Source: Pseudodesulfovibrio profundus (GTDB taxonomy: Bacteria > Desulfobacterota > Desulfovibrionia > Desulfovibrionales > Desulfovibrionaceae). Taken from it: a stretch of DNA of 64,000 nucleotides. Below the pieces are notes generated by a model, which was given only the letters and a program-made list of their open reading frames with translations, was not told the origin of the DNA and ran no database searches. The translations under genes and the position numbers were made by a program. The stretch covers positions 2,455,001 to 2,519,000 of the forward strand of contig NZ_LT907975.1 of NCBI RefSeq assembly GCF_900217235.1. Reading direction: 5' to 3'. Below are positions 19,642 to 29,532 of this stretch, one piece after another. Position 1 is the first letter of the stretch. The number at the start of each line of letters is the position of its first letter.

Positions 19642-19645
<4 letters not shown>
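19046..19645 (-). CDS. ctaE: Cytochrome c oxidase subunit III
   Basis: The 199-residue protein has five to six helices and the COX3 motifs MTGLHGLHIIIGM and YWHLVDLIWIYLFPLYYL. The short form lacking the first two helices is usual in bacteria. Its ATG overlaps the ctaD stop by four bases (ATGA), so the two are translationally coupled. It stabilises the haem-copper core and its proton uptake. Confidence 0.95.
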
Positions 19646-21291
<1,646 letters not shown>

Positions 21292-22290
21292 TTAGTTCGC
21301 CTTTTTTCCCTTATGCTTGCGTCCGGAGAGGACTAGGTAAAGAATGAAGATGCCGATGAATCCGAAAATGGCGAAGCCGGATACGCGCAAGATGGAAAAG
21401 ACGTACCGCCGCCCCTCGGGATCGTAGTTGTAGCAGAATGACAGCATCCGTTTGATGGACAGTCCTTCCTTGCCTGTTGCAGCTTCGGCTCCGGCCATGG
21501 TGATGTCGAAGGGCAGGAAGGAGCTTCCGTACAGGTAGCGAACCACCTTGCCGCCCGGCGCGATGGCCACGACAGCCACGGGATGGGCATAGAGCCCGCC
21601 TTCGCGTTTGACGGTGTAGCCGATGGAATGCAGCCATTTGTTGACCGATTGAACATCGCCTTCAGCGGAGAGGAAACTCCAGTGCTCGGCGGGGTAACCG
21701 CCCTGGGTGGCAGCAATATACGTGCGCTTGGCCCGGGCTGCGTCCTTGCGGTTTTCGCGAGGATCGAAGCTGATGGAAACCACCTGGATTTCCTGGCCGG
21801 GTTTCAGTGCAACATCGGGAAGGATTTCAGCAAAGGAACCCTGCAGCATGTTGCAGACATCCGGACAGCGGTAATAGATGGGGATCATGATGGTGGGGAT
21901 GTCCTTGGTCAACTCGCGAAGGTTCACGTTGTTGCCCTGCGAATCAACGAAGTTGACGTCGGCAAGGATGCTGCCGAGTTTCTCTTCGATCCCTACTTCC
22001 TGGCCCGCTTCTTCCATCATGGCTTCATGGTCATGCTCGGCGCTGTCCATGTTCGCATGGTCTTCGTCGCTCATGTCCATGTTGCCATGGTTGTGGTCGG
22101 TGGTGTTCATGTCCATGGAGGAGTGATCCATGGTACCTTCGGCCTTGTTCACTTCATGCCCTGCATCTTCCATGGATGCAGCCCCATGCTGGGCGTGATC
22201 CATTTCCTTATCCTGCATGGCGTGAACAGGGACGGACAGGAGGGCGATCGCAATGATCGCCCCCGAAAGATGGCGCATGAATGTGCTCAT
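21292..22290 (-). CDS. SCO1/SenC-family copper chaperone with His/Met-rich N-terminus
   Basis: SCO proteins deliver copper to the CuA site. The 332-residue product has a signal peptide (1-24), a His/Met/Asp-rich stretch (about 30-93) likely to bind copper, a thioredoxin-fold SCO domain with the copper ligands Cys142 and Cys146 (CPDVC) and His236 (YAHPV), and a C-terminal helix at about 303-325. The extra metal-binding arm and C-terminal anchor make it longer than the usual SCO of about 200 residues. It lies between the operon's first cytochrome gene and ctaD. Confidence 0.92.
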   Translation of the reverse strand: MSTFMRHLSGAIIAIALLSVPVHAMQDKEMDHAQHGAASMEDAGHEVNKAEGTMDHSSMDMNTTDHNHGNMDMSDEDHANMDSAEHDHEAMMEEAGQEVGIEEKLGSILADVNFVDSQGNNVNLRELTKDIPTIMIPIYYRCPDVCNMLQGSFAEILPDVALKPGQEIQVVSISFDPRENRKDAARAKRTYIAATQGGYPAEHWSFLSAEGDVQSVNKWLHSIGYTVKREGGLYAHPVAVVAIAPGGKVVRYLYGSSFLPFDITMAGAEAATGKEGLSIKRMLSFCYNYDPEGRRYVFSILRVSGFAIFGFIGIFILYLVLSGRKHKGKKAN

Positions 22291-22293
22291 GAT

Positions 22294-22605
22294 TTAGAAA
22301 CCGCCTATGTGGGTGGCGAGATCGTTGAGCATCTTGTCATCGATTTTTTCCACCATGCGCATCATGGTTTTCTTTCTCTTTCCACCATAGGAGCCGTCCT
22401 TGTAGCCCATGAGCTTGGCCTTGATGTCCTCAGCGGATTGACCCTTGAGCATTACACCACCGGATGGCCCGGATGTTTTGCTGCCATCCTCACCGTGGCA
22501 ATTACCACAGCGTTTGGCGTAAAATTCCGCAGCATCACCACCGGCGAAAGCAGCCGTGGCTCCGAGTGCCAGACAAAGAGAGAGGGCAATAAGTACTTTT
22601 TTCAC
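22294..22605 (-). CDS. Small periplasmic monohaem cytochrome c
   Basis: The 103-residue protein starts with GTG after CGAGGTTTACA, has a signal peptide (MKKVLIALSLCLALGATAAFA) and one haem site, CGNCH, near residue 33. A Met-rich stretch (KTMMRMVEK) offers a sixth ligand, as in class I cytochromes of the c553 type. It is the first gene of the oxidase operon and is the likely electron donor to the c-haem domains of CtaC. Confidence 0.88.
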   Translation of the reverse strand: MKKVLIALSLCLALGATAAFAGGDAAEFYAKRCGNCHGEDGSKTSGPSGGVMLKGQSAEDIKAKLMGYKDGSYGGKRKKTMMRMVEKIDDKMLNDLATHIGGF

Positions 22606-22650
22606 TGTAAACCTCGATTTTTAATTGATTAAAATAATTGATTAGCTTGC

Positions 22651-22680
22651 ACCATACCATTTAATTATCTTTCAATTCAA
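22651..22680 (-). promoter_or_regulatory. Candidate sigma70 promoter of the cytochrome oxidase operon
   Basis: On the minus strand TTGAAT (22680-22675) and TATGGT (22656-22651) are separated by 18 bp, about 45 bp upstream of the first operon gene. The match is moderate. Confidence 0.4.
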
Positions 22681-22761
22681 CCCATTATGAAAAAATAGTT
22701 CAAACTATAATCTAAAAAGCCGCTTGGTTTCCTCATAGTTCGCTTGCTAGTTAAACTTTGA

Positions 22762-22813
22762 TTGACAAAAAAGGCGACTTGCAGCATTTTTGTTTTTCTT
22801 AAGTTGACAAAAA
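22762..22813 (+). promoter_or_regulatory. umuD promoter region with alternating inverted repeats
   Basis: A consensus -35 TTGACA lies at 22762-22767 and recurs at 22804-22809. Three heptamers alternate in orientation: ACAAAAA at 22765, TTTTTGT at 22787 and ACAAAAA at 22807. This gives two overlapping inverted pairs across the likely start of transcription. In SOS genes this is where a LexA dimer would bind, but I know of no established box of this form for the group, so the LexA assignment is inference. Confidence 0.4.
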
Positions 22814-22823
22814 GAGGGAGTTG

Positions 22824-23288
22824 ATGCGTCTTTTAGAAGAAATACAAAGCCTGGAAGGCGTCTGTTGGCTGGCTGAGGTCGGGCAACTGAGGTCGACAGG
22901 CAAACAGAGAATCCCGCTCGCTGTTGAAGCTGTCCCGGCGGGGTTCCCTTCCCCTGCGGAAGAGTACATGGAGCGTGCTCTTGATCTGAATGAGTATGTG
23001 GCTCCTCGTCCTGAAGCGACGTTTTTTGTTCGTGTGTCCGGGGATTCAATGATCAATGCGGGGATTCACCATGACGATATTCTGGTGGTGGACCGATCGC
23101 AGACTGCCCGACCGGGAAATGTGGTTATTGCGTGTGTGGAGGGAGAGTTCACAGTGAAACGACTGGTGCGAACCCCTGAGGGGTTGTCTCTGGAACCGGA
23201 AAATACGGAATACGCCCCCATTCCCCTGAGTCAGGAAACGGACTTCGAGATATGGGGGGTGGTGCGACATGTGGTGCACCGCCTGTAG
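22824..23288 (+). CDS. umuD: UmuD-like translesion polymerase V autoproteolytic subunit
   Basis: UmuD is cleaved with RecA help to UmuD', which joins UmuC in the mutagenic polymerase V. The 154-residue product is a LexA-type S24 peptidase without a DNA-binding domain. It has a cleavage site Ala39-Gly40 (VPAGFPSP), a catalytic Ser75 in VSGDSM and Lys112 in FTVKR. The ATG at 22824 follows GAGGGAG; a TTG directly before it is less likely. umuC is not adjacent: a regulator gene broken by an IS lies between the two, 2.35 kb in all. Confidence 0.92.
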   Translation: MRLLEEIQSLEGVCWLAEVGQLRSTGKQRIPLAVEAVPAGFPSPAEEYMERALDLNEYVAPRPEATFFVRVSGDSMINAGIHHDDILVVDRSQTARPGNVVIACVEGEFTVKRLVRTPEGLSLEPENTEYAPIPLSQETDFEIWGVVRHVVHRL

Positions 23289-23292
23289 TGTC

Positions 23293-24091
23293 TCACGTGG
23301 CAGGTGGCGTTGTCTTCATCAGATGGACGGTCGGCGACTTTGCACGGAGTGTTTCGGAAGGTAGTTCGCCGAACATCTCCTTGTAGTCTACGCCAAACTG
23401 TCCCATATGCCAGAACCCCCAGCGAGTGGCGGCTTCCGTGATACTGCTGCAGTTGCCGCTGCGCAGTTCCCGAAACACGCCGTGCAGGCGATAGATTTTG
23501 AGGTACGCCTTTGGGGTCATCCCCAGTTCCAGTTTGAATGCGTACAAAAGGCTGCGTTCACTGACTTCGGCTGCTTTGCACAGTTCGGCCAGCTTACAGT
23601 TTTCATGGGGTCTTGATCGGATGAAGTCAATGACGCGCCGAACTATCCGACGACGTGCATTGGGAGACATCTGGCGTATGGAAGAGGAAGTGGTTGAAAG
23701 GCATTGTCCAAAAGCGTGAACCACATCTTCACACATGGACCTCAGTCGTTGTGGCTCCTTGCTGGATTCAGCCACGCTGGTAGCCTGGACCAGAACACCG
23801 CAAAGGCGTTGCAGTGATTCGGGTGAGGGACGGAAACACCCCCCCAGCCGCAATTGTTTGAAGAATGTTTCGGAACCATGTTTTCTGATGAGGTTATCCA
23901 GTTCTTCTTTAGGAAAGCTCAGGTTGAAAGCATGGGAATTGGTAGGGGTGATGACATCCACTTCATGTGATGTGGGAGAAATGAATAGTTCATGGTCATC
24001 TATTGAAAGGCCGTGGGCAATGTGGGGGCCATGCGTAGCAATGCGCACCAGGAAAGAGCGCCATTCCTCCGGGCCACATCCTTTATACATA
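23293..24091 (-). pseudogene. AraC-family regulator, C-terminal part, cut off by IS5 copy 2
   Basis: This part encodes about 265 residues ending in an AraC/XylS DNA-binding domain. The first helix-turn-helix is LAELCKAAEVSERSLLYAF, and the second region includes TRWGFWHMGQFGVDYKEMFG, typical of the EutR-like subgroup. The upstream codons now lie in the IS. The remaining 5' part is at 25358-25540; removing the IS and one target repeat joins them exactly in frame. A truncated protein could start at the ATG inside the target repeat, but without a ribosome site. The frame is otherwise clean, so the break looks recent. The gene converges on umuD, ending 4 bp after its stop codon. Confidence 0.9.
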
Positions 24092-25359
24092 GAGACCTCT
24101 GCGCATCCCCTTTTCGCGTCCGTGCCTTGCGCTCCGCACCCAATTTGATGTTCTGACCGCACCCCAGCTTGGGCTCATTCCCGGCCTTTTCCTGCCATTT
24201 CTGGCCGAAATGCCGGATTTTGGACGCACCTCTCCCTTCAGGCTCGCGCCAGTCGAACAGCTTTTTTCAAATTGAACGCCATGGCGAGGATGTGGAACTC
24301 TCCCTCCACCTTCTCACGACCCACGTATCGGGACCGAAAGAATGCGTAGCCACGTTTGAGTGTGCCGAAGGCCCGCTCGACTATTTGCCGAATGCTGCTG
24401 ATGTCACGGTTGCGGGTCTTTTCGAAGTCTGTCAGCCTGCCGCCACGAGGCGTCTTGTCCATGGTTCCGTCCTCCAAATCGCGATCAAACAGAATGTCCC
24501 GGTTCTTCCCGCTGCAATAGCCCTTGTCCGCATAAACCCGTGCGCCGGGATCAAGGCCGACGCCATTCACGAGCCGCTCGAATTCGCCCGTGTCCGAATG
24601 GTTCGCGGGAGTGATGTGACCACAGAGCAGAAACCCGTCTCGACTGTCCGTCGCGGCATGGAGCTTGTAGCCGTAATAGGCCCGATTTCTCTTGCGGAGC
24701 CAGGCCGCCTCCTCGTCATCCGAATAGCTGACCCGGCAGTCCACCGGCCCATCCTGTTCTTCGGCGTCCTCGGAACGGTCCTCAGGCATCACGTCGATAA
24801 CCTTGCGCGGCCGCCGCTGCGACTCGACTACCGAGGCGTCCACCACGGCTCCCTCACGGACAAGAAGCCCTTGTCCTTCAAGCTGGCGGTTAAGCATGTC
24901 GAGCAAGGAGTCCAGCACCTTCAGGCGGATCAAACCGTTACGGAAACGGCATATGGTGGTCTCGTCCGGCACGTCGTCCTCGATGGAAAAACCGGTAAAT
25001 CTGACAAAGGAGAGCCGGTCGAGCAGCGCCTGCTCCACGCCCGGATCACTCAGGTTGTACCAACGCTGCAAGAGCAGAATCTTGAACATCGCCAGAGGCG
25101 GATAGGCGGGATTGCCCACGGCGTTGGCCTTGCGCCTGATCTTCTTGCACAGAAAGGCGTTGATGGGCTGCCAGTCGATGAGTTCGTTGATCTCATCCAG
25201 AAATGTGGTCTTGGTTCTGCGGTGCCCCAGGAAGTAATCACCCAACCGAGGTCCTTTCTGCCGAATAGCCATGCCTTCCTCCTTTGGATGGAGAAATAAT
25301 AGCATAATAAATCAAATAGTTAAAGAGTAAAAGTGTGGGATTTGCCGTGCAGAGGTCTC
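24092..25359 (-). mobile_element. IS5-family insertion sequence, copy 2 (1268 bp)
   Basis: It matches copy 1 at 3999-5266 in length, GAGACCTCTGC ends and encoded proteins, with the same orientation, 20,093 bp away. It is flanked by ACATA at 24087-24091 and 25360-25364, a 5-bp duplication (4 bp if the shared A belongs to the element). It interrupts the AraC-family gene that lies between umuD and umuC. Confidence 0.95.
24238..25272 (-). CDS. IS5-family transposase (copy 2)
   Basis: The 344-residue protein is identical to the transposase at 4145-5179, with the same AAGGAGGAAGGC ribosome site before the ATG at 25272 and the same DDE residues. The identity implies recent transposition or gene conversion. 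Confidence 0.92.
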   Translation of the reverse strand: MAIRQKGPRLGDYFLGHRRTKTTFLDEINELIDWQPINAFLCKKIRRKANAVGNPAYPPLAMFKILLLQRWYNLSDPGVEQALLDRLSFVRFTGFSIEDDVPDETTICRFRNGLIRLKVLDSLLDMLNRQLEGQGLLVREGAVVDASVVESQRRPRKVIDVMPEDRSEDAEEQDGPVDCRVSYSDDEEAAWLRKRNRAYYGYKLHAATDSRDGFLLCGHITPANHSDTGEFERLVNGVGLDPGARVYADKGYCSGKNRDILFDRDLEDGTMDKTPRGGRLTDFEKTRNRDISSIRQIVERAFGTLKRGYAFFRSRYVGREKVEGEFHILAMAFNLKKAVRLARA

Positions 25360-25540
25360 ACATAAGGCTTTTGCTGGTTTGAATTTCGGCCAAGTGCATT
25401 CTTTTGCCCTGAAAAAGGCGCACCTCGGAAAAAAGACGTCCTTTTTCACGCTGCACGGCTTCGACCTCCCATCCGATAATGGAAGGTGGCAAACTCAAAA
25501 CACCATGTAAGTCACCGCTGACAAACAAATTGGGTTCCAT
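25358..25540 (-). pseudogene. AraC-family regulator, N-terminal part, cut off by IS5 copy 2
   Basis: Starting at the ATG after GCAGGAGGTTGATC, 60 codons run to the IS junction, where TGA ends the frame at the element's first bases. The peptide (MEPNLFVSGDLHGVLSLPP...) reads as the start of a ligand-binding domain. Joined to the part at 23293-24091 through one TATGT repeat, it gives one 324-residue AraC-type protein, a normal length for EutR-like regulators. The gene is divergent from umuC. Confidence 0.88.
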
Positions 25541-25642
25541 GATCAACCTCCTGCGAGAACTCCCCCGAGTACCCATAATGTCGCCCAAATCTATATCATA
25601 ATATTGTTATAAAGAAAAGCCCTGTTCATCCATATAGTTATC

Positions 25643-26911
25643 ATGAAAAAAATTGGCCTTGTCGACTGCAATAACTTCTATGCCTCATGTGAACGAGCCT
25701 TTCGTCCCGAGTTGCGTAATCGCCCGGTGGTGGTGCTTTCAAACAATGATGGCTGTGTCATTGCACGTTCTGCAGAGGCGAAAACGATCGGGATACCAAT
25801 GGGTGCTCCTTACTTTAAATGGCGGACTGTCATCGACAAAAATCGTGTCGCAGTGTTTTCATCCAATTACGCATTGTACGGCGACCTGTCGAATCGGGTC
25901 ATGAAGGTGCTGTTTCGTTTCTGCCCATCCGTTGAGATCTATTCCATTGATGAAGCATTTGTGGATTTGAGCGGTGTACCGGGGGGTGCGGACGCCTTTG
26001 CGCGTCGACTCAAGGCTACCGTGGAATCATGGACAGGTATCCCCGTGTCCATCGGTATCGGTTCGACAAAAACCCTGGCCAAGATCGCCAACCGTTTCGC
26101 CAAGAAGCATGCACGGAGCAAGGGAGTATTTGATCTGACCAGCAGTCCTGACCCGGACTTGGTTTTGCGTTGGACGCCTGTCTGCGATGTATGGGGAATC
26201 GGATCGCGCCATGCAAAAAAACTACGCAGGGAGGGGGTCGAAAATGCACTGGATTTCCGTTTGTTGAAACGGAATTGGGTAAAAAAGAAAATGACGGTCA
26301 CCGGTTTGCAGACGCTGCTCGAAGTTCGAGGACTGCCTTGCTACGATTTTGCGGCCGGTCCCCCGCCCAAGAAGACCATTGTTTCATCCCGCTCATTCGG
26401 GCATCCGGTTTTCAAGCAATCGGACCTGCTGGAAGCTACGGCCCAGTATACGACCCGTGCCGCTGAAAAGCTGCGTAAACAGGGTTCGGTCACCTCCAAT
26501 ATTCTGGCCTTTTTGCAAACCAACCGTTTCAAGCTGGGTGAACCGCAGTATTCCAACAGCATCTCCATTCCGCTGCCGGTCTCGACGGCGCACACCCCAA
26601 CCTTGATCAAGGCGGCTGTCAGCGGCATGGAGCGGATATTTCGTGATGGATATGGGTACAAGAAATGTGGTGTGATGCTCTCCAGCCTTGAACCGGCCAA
26701 TGGCCGCTGGCTGAGCCTGCTGGATTTACCGCCCGACGATCATGCGCAGCACACCCCCCTGATGAACGCCGTGGATGCATGCAATAATAGGTGGGGGCGG
26801 GATACGATCAAGTTCGCGGCCTCCGGCATCAACGGAACGTGGCGAATGCGCCGGGAAATGTGTTCACCGAGATACACCACCGTGTGGGAGGAGTTGCTAG
26901 AGGTGAAGTGA
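25643..26911 (+). CDS. umuC: Translesion DNA polymerase V catalytic subunit
   Basis: UmuC is the Y-family polymerase that copies damaged DNA as UmuD'2C. The 422-residue product has the N-terminal metal site DCNNFYASCERAF, the catalytic SIDEAFVDL near residue 100, the thumb helix-hairpin-helix region (WGIGSRHAKKLRREGV) and a little-finger domain with SRSFGHPV. It has the full E. coli UmuC length. No clear ribosome site precedes the ATG. It stands apart from umuD, with the interrupted araC gene divergent from it, so it needs its own promoter; a LexA-type site is not obvious in the 102-bp gap. Confidence 0.93.
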   Translation: MKKIGLVDCNNFYASCERAFRPELRNRPVVVLSNNDGCVIARSAEAKTIGIPMGAPYFKWRTVIDKNRVAVFSSNYALYGDLSNRVMKVLFRFCPSVEIYSIDEAFVDLSGVPGGADAFARRLKATVESWTGIPVSIGIGSTKTLAKIANRFAKKHARSKGVFDLTSSPDPDLVLRWTPVCDVWGIGSRHAKKLRREGVENALDFRLLKRNWVKKKMTVTGLQTLLEVRGLPCYDFAAGPPPKKTIVSSRSFGHPVFKQSDLLEATAQYTTRAAEKLRKQGSVTSNILAFLQTNRFKLGEPQYSNSISIPLPVSTAHTPTLIKAAVSGMERIFRDGYGYKKCGVMLSSLEPANGRWLSLLDLPPDDHAQHTPLMNAVDACNNRWGRDTIKFAASGINGTWRMRREMCSPRYTTVWEELLEVK

Positions 26912-26953
26912 TGTATTCCCTTCAGTCATGACGTCCTGATGTTTGGAAGATTA

Positions 26954-26988
26954 CAAAAAAAGCGCCCGACCAGATGGGCGGGCGCTTT
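26954..26988 (-). terminator. Intrinsic terminator of cydAB (also faces umuC)
   Basis: AAAGCGCCCG pairs with CGGGCGCTTT and is followed on the minus strand by a T tract. It lies between the converging umuC and cydB ends. Confidence 0.85.
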
Positions 26989-27011
26989 GTGTATTCCGAA
27001 GGGAATTGTTT

Positions 27012-28061
27012 CTAGTAGTGAATGTCGTCCTCTCCCATGGGAGTGGCGAAGTTCTTGTAAACCCAGAACTGGTAGCCGATGACGATGGGTACGAACACCA
27101 GAGCCACGCCGAGCATGATCTGCAGGGTCAACTGGCTGGATGCGGAGTTCATGATTGTCAGGCTGTGAGCCGGATTCGGGCTGGACGGAATGATCGCCGG
27201 GAAGATGCCGATAACGCCGAAGAGCGCCACGCCGCCGATGTAGGCGCAGGACGCGGCCCATGCTTTCCAGTATTCCTTGGCACCAAGATAGGTGCGCATG
27301 AGGACCAGGCCAGCCACGGGCAGGGCCAGAACCACGAAGAGAACCGGGTACAACATGTAGTTGTTGAACAACTGCGTTGCAAAGGCGGTAAAGGCGAGGA
27401 ACAGGACGGTCAGCACCACCTGGACGGGCCAGACGCGAGTTGCCGTGGTCACGGCGCGTCCGTGCAGGTCGCCGGTGGTACGAATGGTCAGCCACAGTGC
27501 GCCGTGCATGATGAAGATCACCACGAACAGGACGCCACCGGCCAGGCCGTACGGATTGAGCAGGCCGAACAGGCCAGCCTGGCTGAATCCGGTCTCATCC
27601 AGAGGCAGGCCCTGGAAGATGTTGCCGAAGGCCACGCCCAGCAGAAGGGCGGGCAGCAGCGAACCGAAGAAGTGGCAGTTGTCCCATATCTTTTTCCAGC
27701 GATCGCTTTCTACCTTGGAGCGGAACTCGAAGGATACGCCGCGGATGATGAGCGCGAACAGCAGGAGCATGAGGGCCGTGTACAGTCCGCTGAACATCTG
27801 CGCGTACGCATAAGGGAATGCAGCGAAGGTAACGCCGCCTGCCGAGATCAACCACACCTCGTTACCATCCCAGAAGGGACCGGTGGAGTTGAGCATGGCC
27901 CGTTTCTCAGCCTCGTTTTTGGCCAGAATCGGGAGCAGTGAGCCCACGCCCAGATCAAAGCCGTCCAATATGAAGTAGACGGACCAGAGGACGCCCCACA
28001 GGACGAACCAGATCATGGCCAGATAGTAATGCCAAGAGCCAATTTCCATAATATCAACCAT
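27012..28061 (-). CDS. cydB: Cytochrome bd quinol oxidase subunit II
   Basis: CydB pairs with CydA to form the high-affinity quinol oxidase of the inner membrane. The 349-residue protein has about eight to nine helices and the family N-terminus FVLWGVLWSVYFILDGFDLG, then GPFWDGNEVWL and the IMHGALWL segment. It starts after AAGGAGATCCAACA, 31 bp downstream of cydA, so the two are an operon. No cydX-like or cydDC genes are seen nearby. Confidence 0.95.
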   Translation of the reverse strand: MVDIMEIGSWHYYLAMIWFVLWGVLWSVYFILDGFDLGVGSLLPILAKNEAEKRAMLNSTGPFWDGNEVWLISAGGVTFAAFPYAYAQMFSGLYTALMLLLFALIIRGVSFEFRSKVESDRWKKIWDNCHFFGSLLPALLLGVAFGNIFQGLPLDETGFSQAGLFGLLNPYGLAGGVLFVVIFIMHGALWLTIRTTGDLHGRAVTTATRVWPVQVVLTVLFLAFTAFATQLFNNYMLYPVLFVVLALPVAGLVLMRTYLGAKEYWKAWAASCAYIGGVALFGVIGIFPAIIPSSPNPAHSLTIMNSASSQLTLQIMLGVALVFVPIVIGYQFWVYKNFATPMGEDDIHY

Positions 28062-28092
28062 TGTTGGATCTCCTTGTATTCTCTATCTCAGG

Positions 28093-29406
28093 TTAGACCT
28101 GGATGGGGGTGTTGTCTTCAGGGCCCTTCTTGGCCAGCTTGATCATCAGCCAGATGCCTGCTGCGCCGAGCAGAGCATAAAGAGCGCACATGAGAACCAG
28201 CGTGAAGCCGACCTCACCCGTTGATATGGGCGAGACCGCATCCGAGGTCCGCATCAGCCCGTAAACGATCCATGGTTGACGTCCTACTTCCGCCAGTACC
28301 CAGCCCGCCTGGATGGCGATGTAGGGAAGGGGGATGCAGAACGGTAATATCTTGAGATACAGCGGGAACTTGTCCAGCCGGTTGCGCATGACCCATCCGA
28401 AGAGGGCGAGGGCAGGCATGATGGTGCCGATACCGACCATTGCGCGGAAAGCCAGGAAGGTGATCACGACAGGAGGCCGGTCTTCCTTGGGGAAGTCGTT
28501 CAGGCCTTTCACTTCAGCATTGAAGTCGTTGTAGGCAAGGAAGCTCAGCATGCCCGGAATAGGCAGGGCTTCGATAAGGTTGCCGTCCTCACCCGGAACA
28601 ACGAGCAGGTACATGGGCGCATTGCGCTGGGTTTCCCAGTGCGATTCCATGGCAGCCAGCTTGGTGGGCTGTTTCAGGGCCATGTTGTTGCCGTGGATGT
28701 GTCCTTCGACAGCGGTGAAGATCGAGAAAATGAGCGCGATGGTCACGCCGAGGCTGAAGGACTTCTGGAAGAATTCGGTTTCGCTCTTTCTGAGCAGGTG
28801 CCACGCGGCCACGCCCATCATGAAGAAACCTGCCAGACACATGGCAGCGGGGATGACATGGAAGAATTCCAGCCAGGCCCATTTGTTGGTGATGACCGCG
28901 AAAAAGTCGGTCAACTCGGCGCGGCCGTTGCGGATGACATATCCGGTCGGGTCCTGCATGAAGCCGTTGGCGATGAGGATCCAAATGGCTGAGAGGTTGG
29001 ACGCACCCGCGACCAGCCATGCAACGATGGCATGTGCTTTGGGCGTGAGTTTGTTCCAGCCGAAGTGCCAGACGCCGATAAATGTTGATTCGAGGAAGAA
29101 GGCCGCTGTCGCCTCGATGGCGAGCAGAGAGCCGAAAATGTCTCCTACGAACATGGAATAACGGGACCAGTTGGTGCCGAATTGGAATTCGAGGGTGATA
29201 CCGGTCACAACACCGAGGGCGAAGTTGACCAGGAATATCTTACCCCAGAATTTAGCCATTTTGCGCCATACCTCATTGCCGGTGCGAACATACGCGGTTT
29301 CCATGCAGGCGATGAGCACGGAGAGCCCCAGCGTGAGCGGAACAAAGATGAAGTGGAACATGGTGGCAGCAGCAAACTGCAGCCGTGAGAGCATTAACAC
29401 ATCCAT
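28093..29406 (-). CDS. cydA: Cytochrome bd quinol oxidase subunit I
   Basis: CydA holds haems b558, b595 and d, oxidises quinol and reduces oxygen without pumping protons. The 437-residue protein has the N-terminal haem ligand His18 in MFHFIFVPLTLG, Glu residues in the AIEATAAFFLESTF helix and the quinol-site signature EVGRQPWIVYG. Its length, shorter than E. coli CydA (522), points to the short Q-loop class. The ATG follows AAGGGGG. This is the true bd oxidase of the window, in contrast to the bd-like fusion at 262. In sulfate reducers it is linked to oxygen protection. Confidence 0.95.
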   Translation of the reverse strand: MDVLMLSRLQFAAATMFHFIFVPLTLGLSVLIACMETAYVRTGNEVWRKMAKFWGKIFLVNFALGVVTGITLEFQFGTNWSRYSMFVGDIFGSLLAIEATAAFFLESTFIGVWHFGWNKLTPKAHAIVAWLVAGASNLSAIWILIANGFMQDPTGYVIRNGRAELTDFFAVITNKWAWLEFFHVIPAAMCLAGFFMMGVAAWHLLRKSETEFFQKSFSLGVTIALIFSIFTAVEGHIHGNNMALKQPTKLAAMESHWETQRNAPMYLLVVPGEDGNLIEALPIPGMLSFLAYNDFNAEVKGLNDFPKEDRPPVVITFLAFRAMVGIGTIMPALALFGWVMRNRLDKFPLYLKILPFCIPLPYIAIQAGWVLAEVGRQPWIVYGLMRTSDAVSPISTGEVGFTLVLMCALYALLGAAGIWLMIKLAKKGPEDNTPIQV

Positions 29407-29532
29407 AAAAACCCCCTTGCGGAAATGTATCTTATACTCGTATGCCGATTTTTGCGAAAAACTTCAACAGTAGTGGCAAATTACATTACTCTCTTTTTCA
29501 TAGCAAGAACAATTATCATTAGCGCTTTAGGG

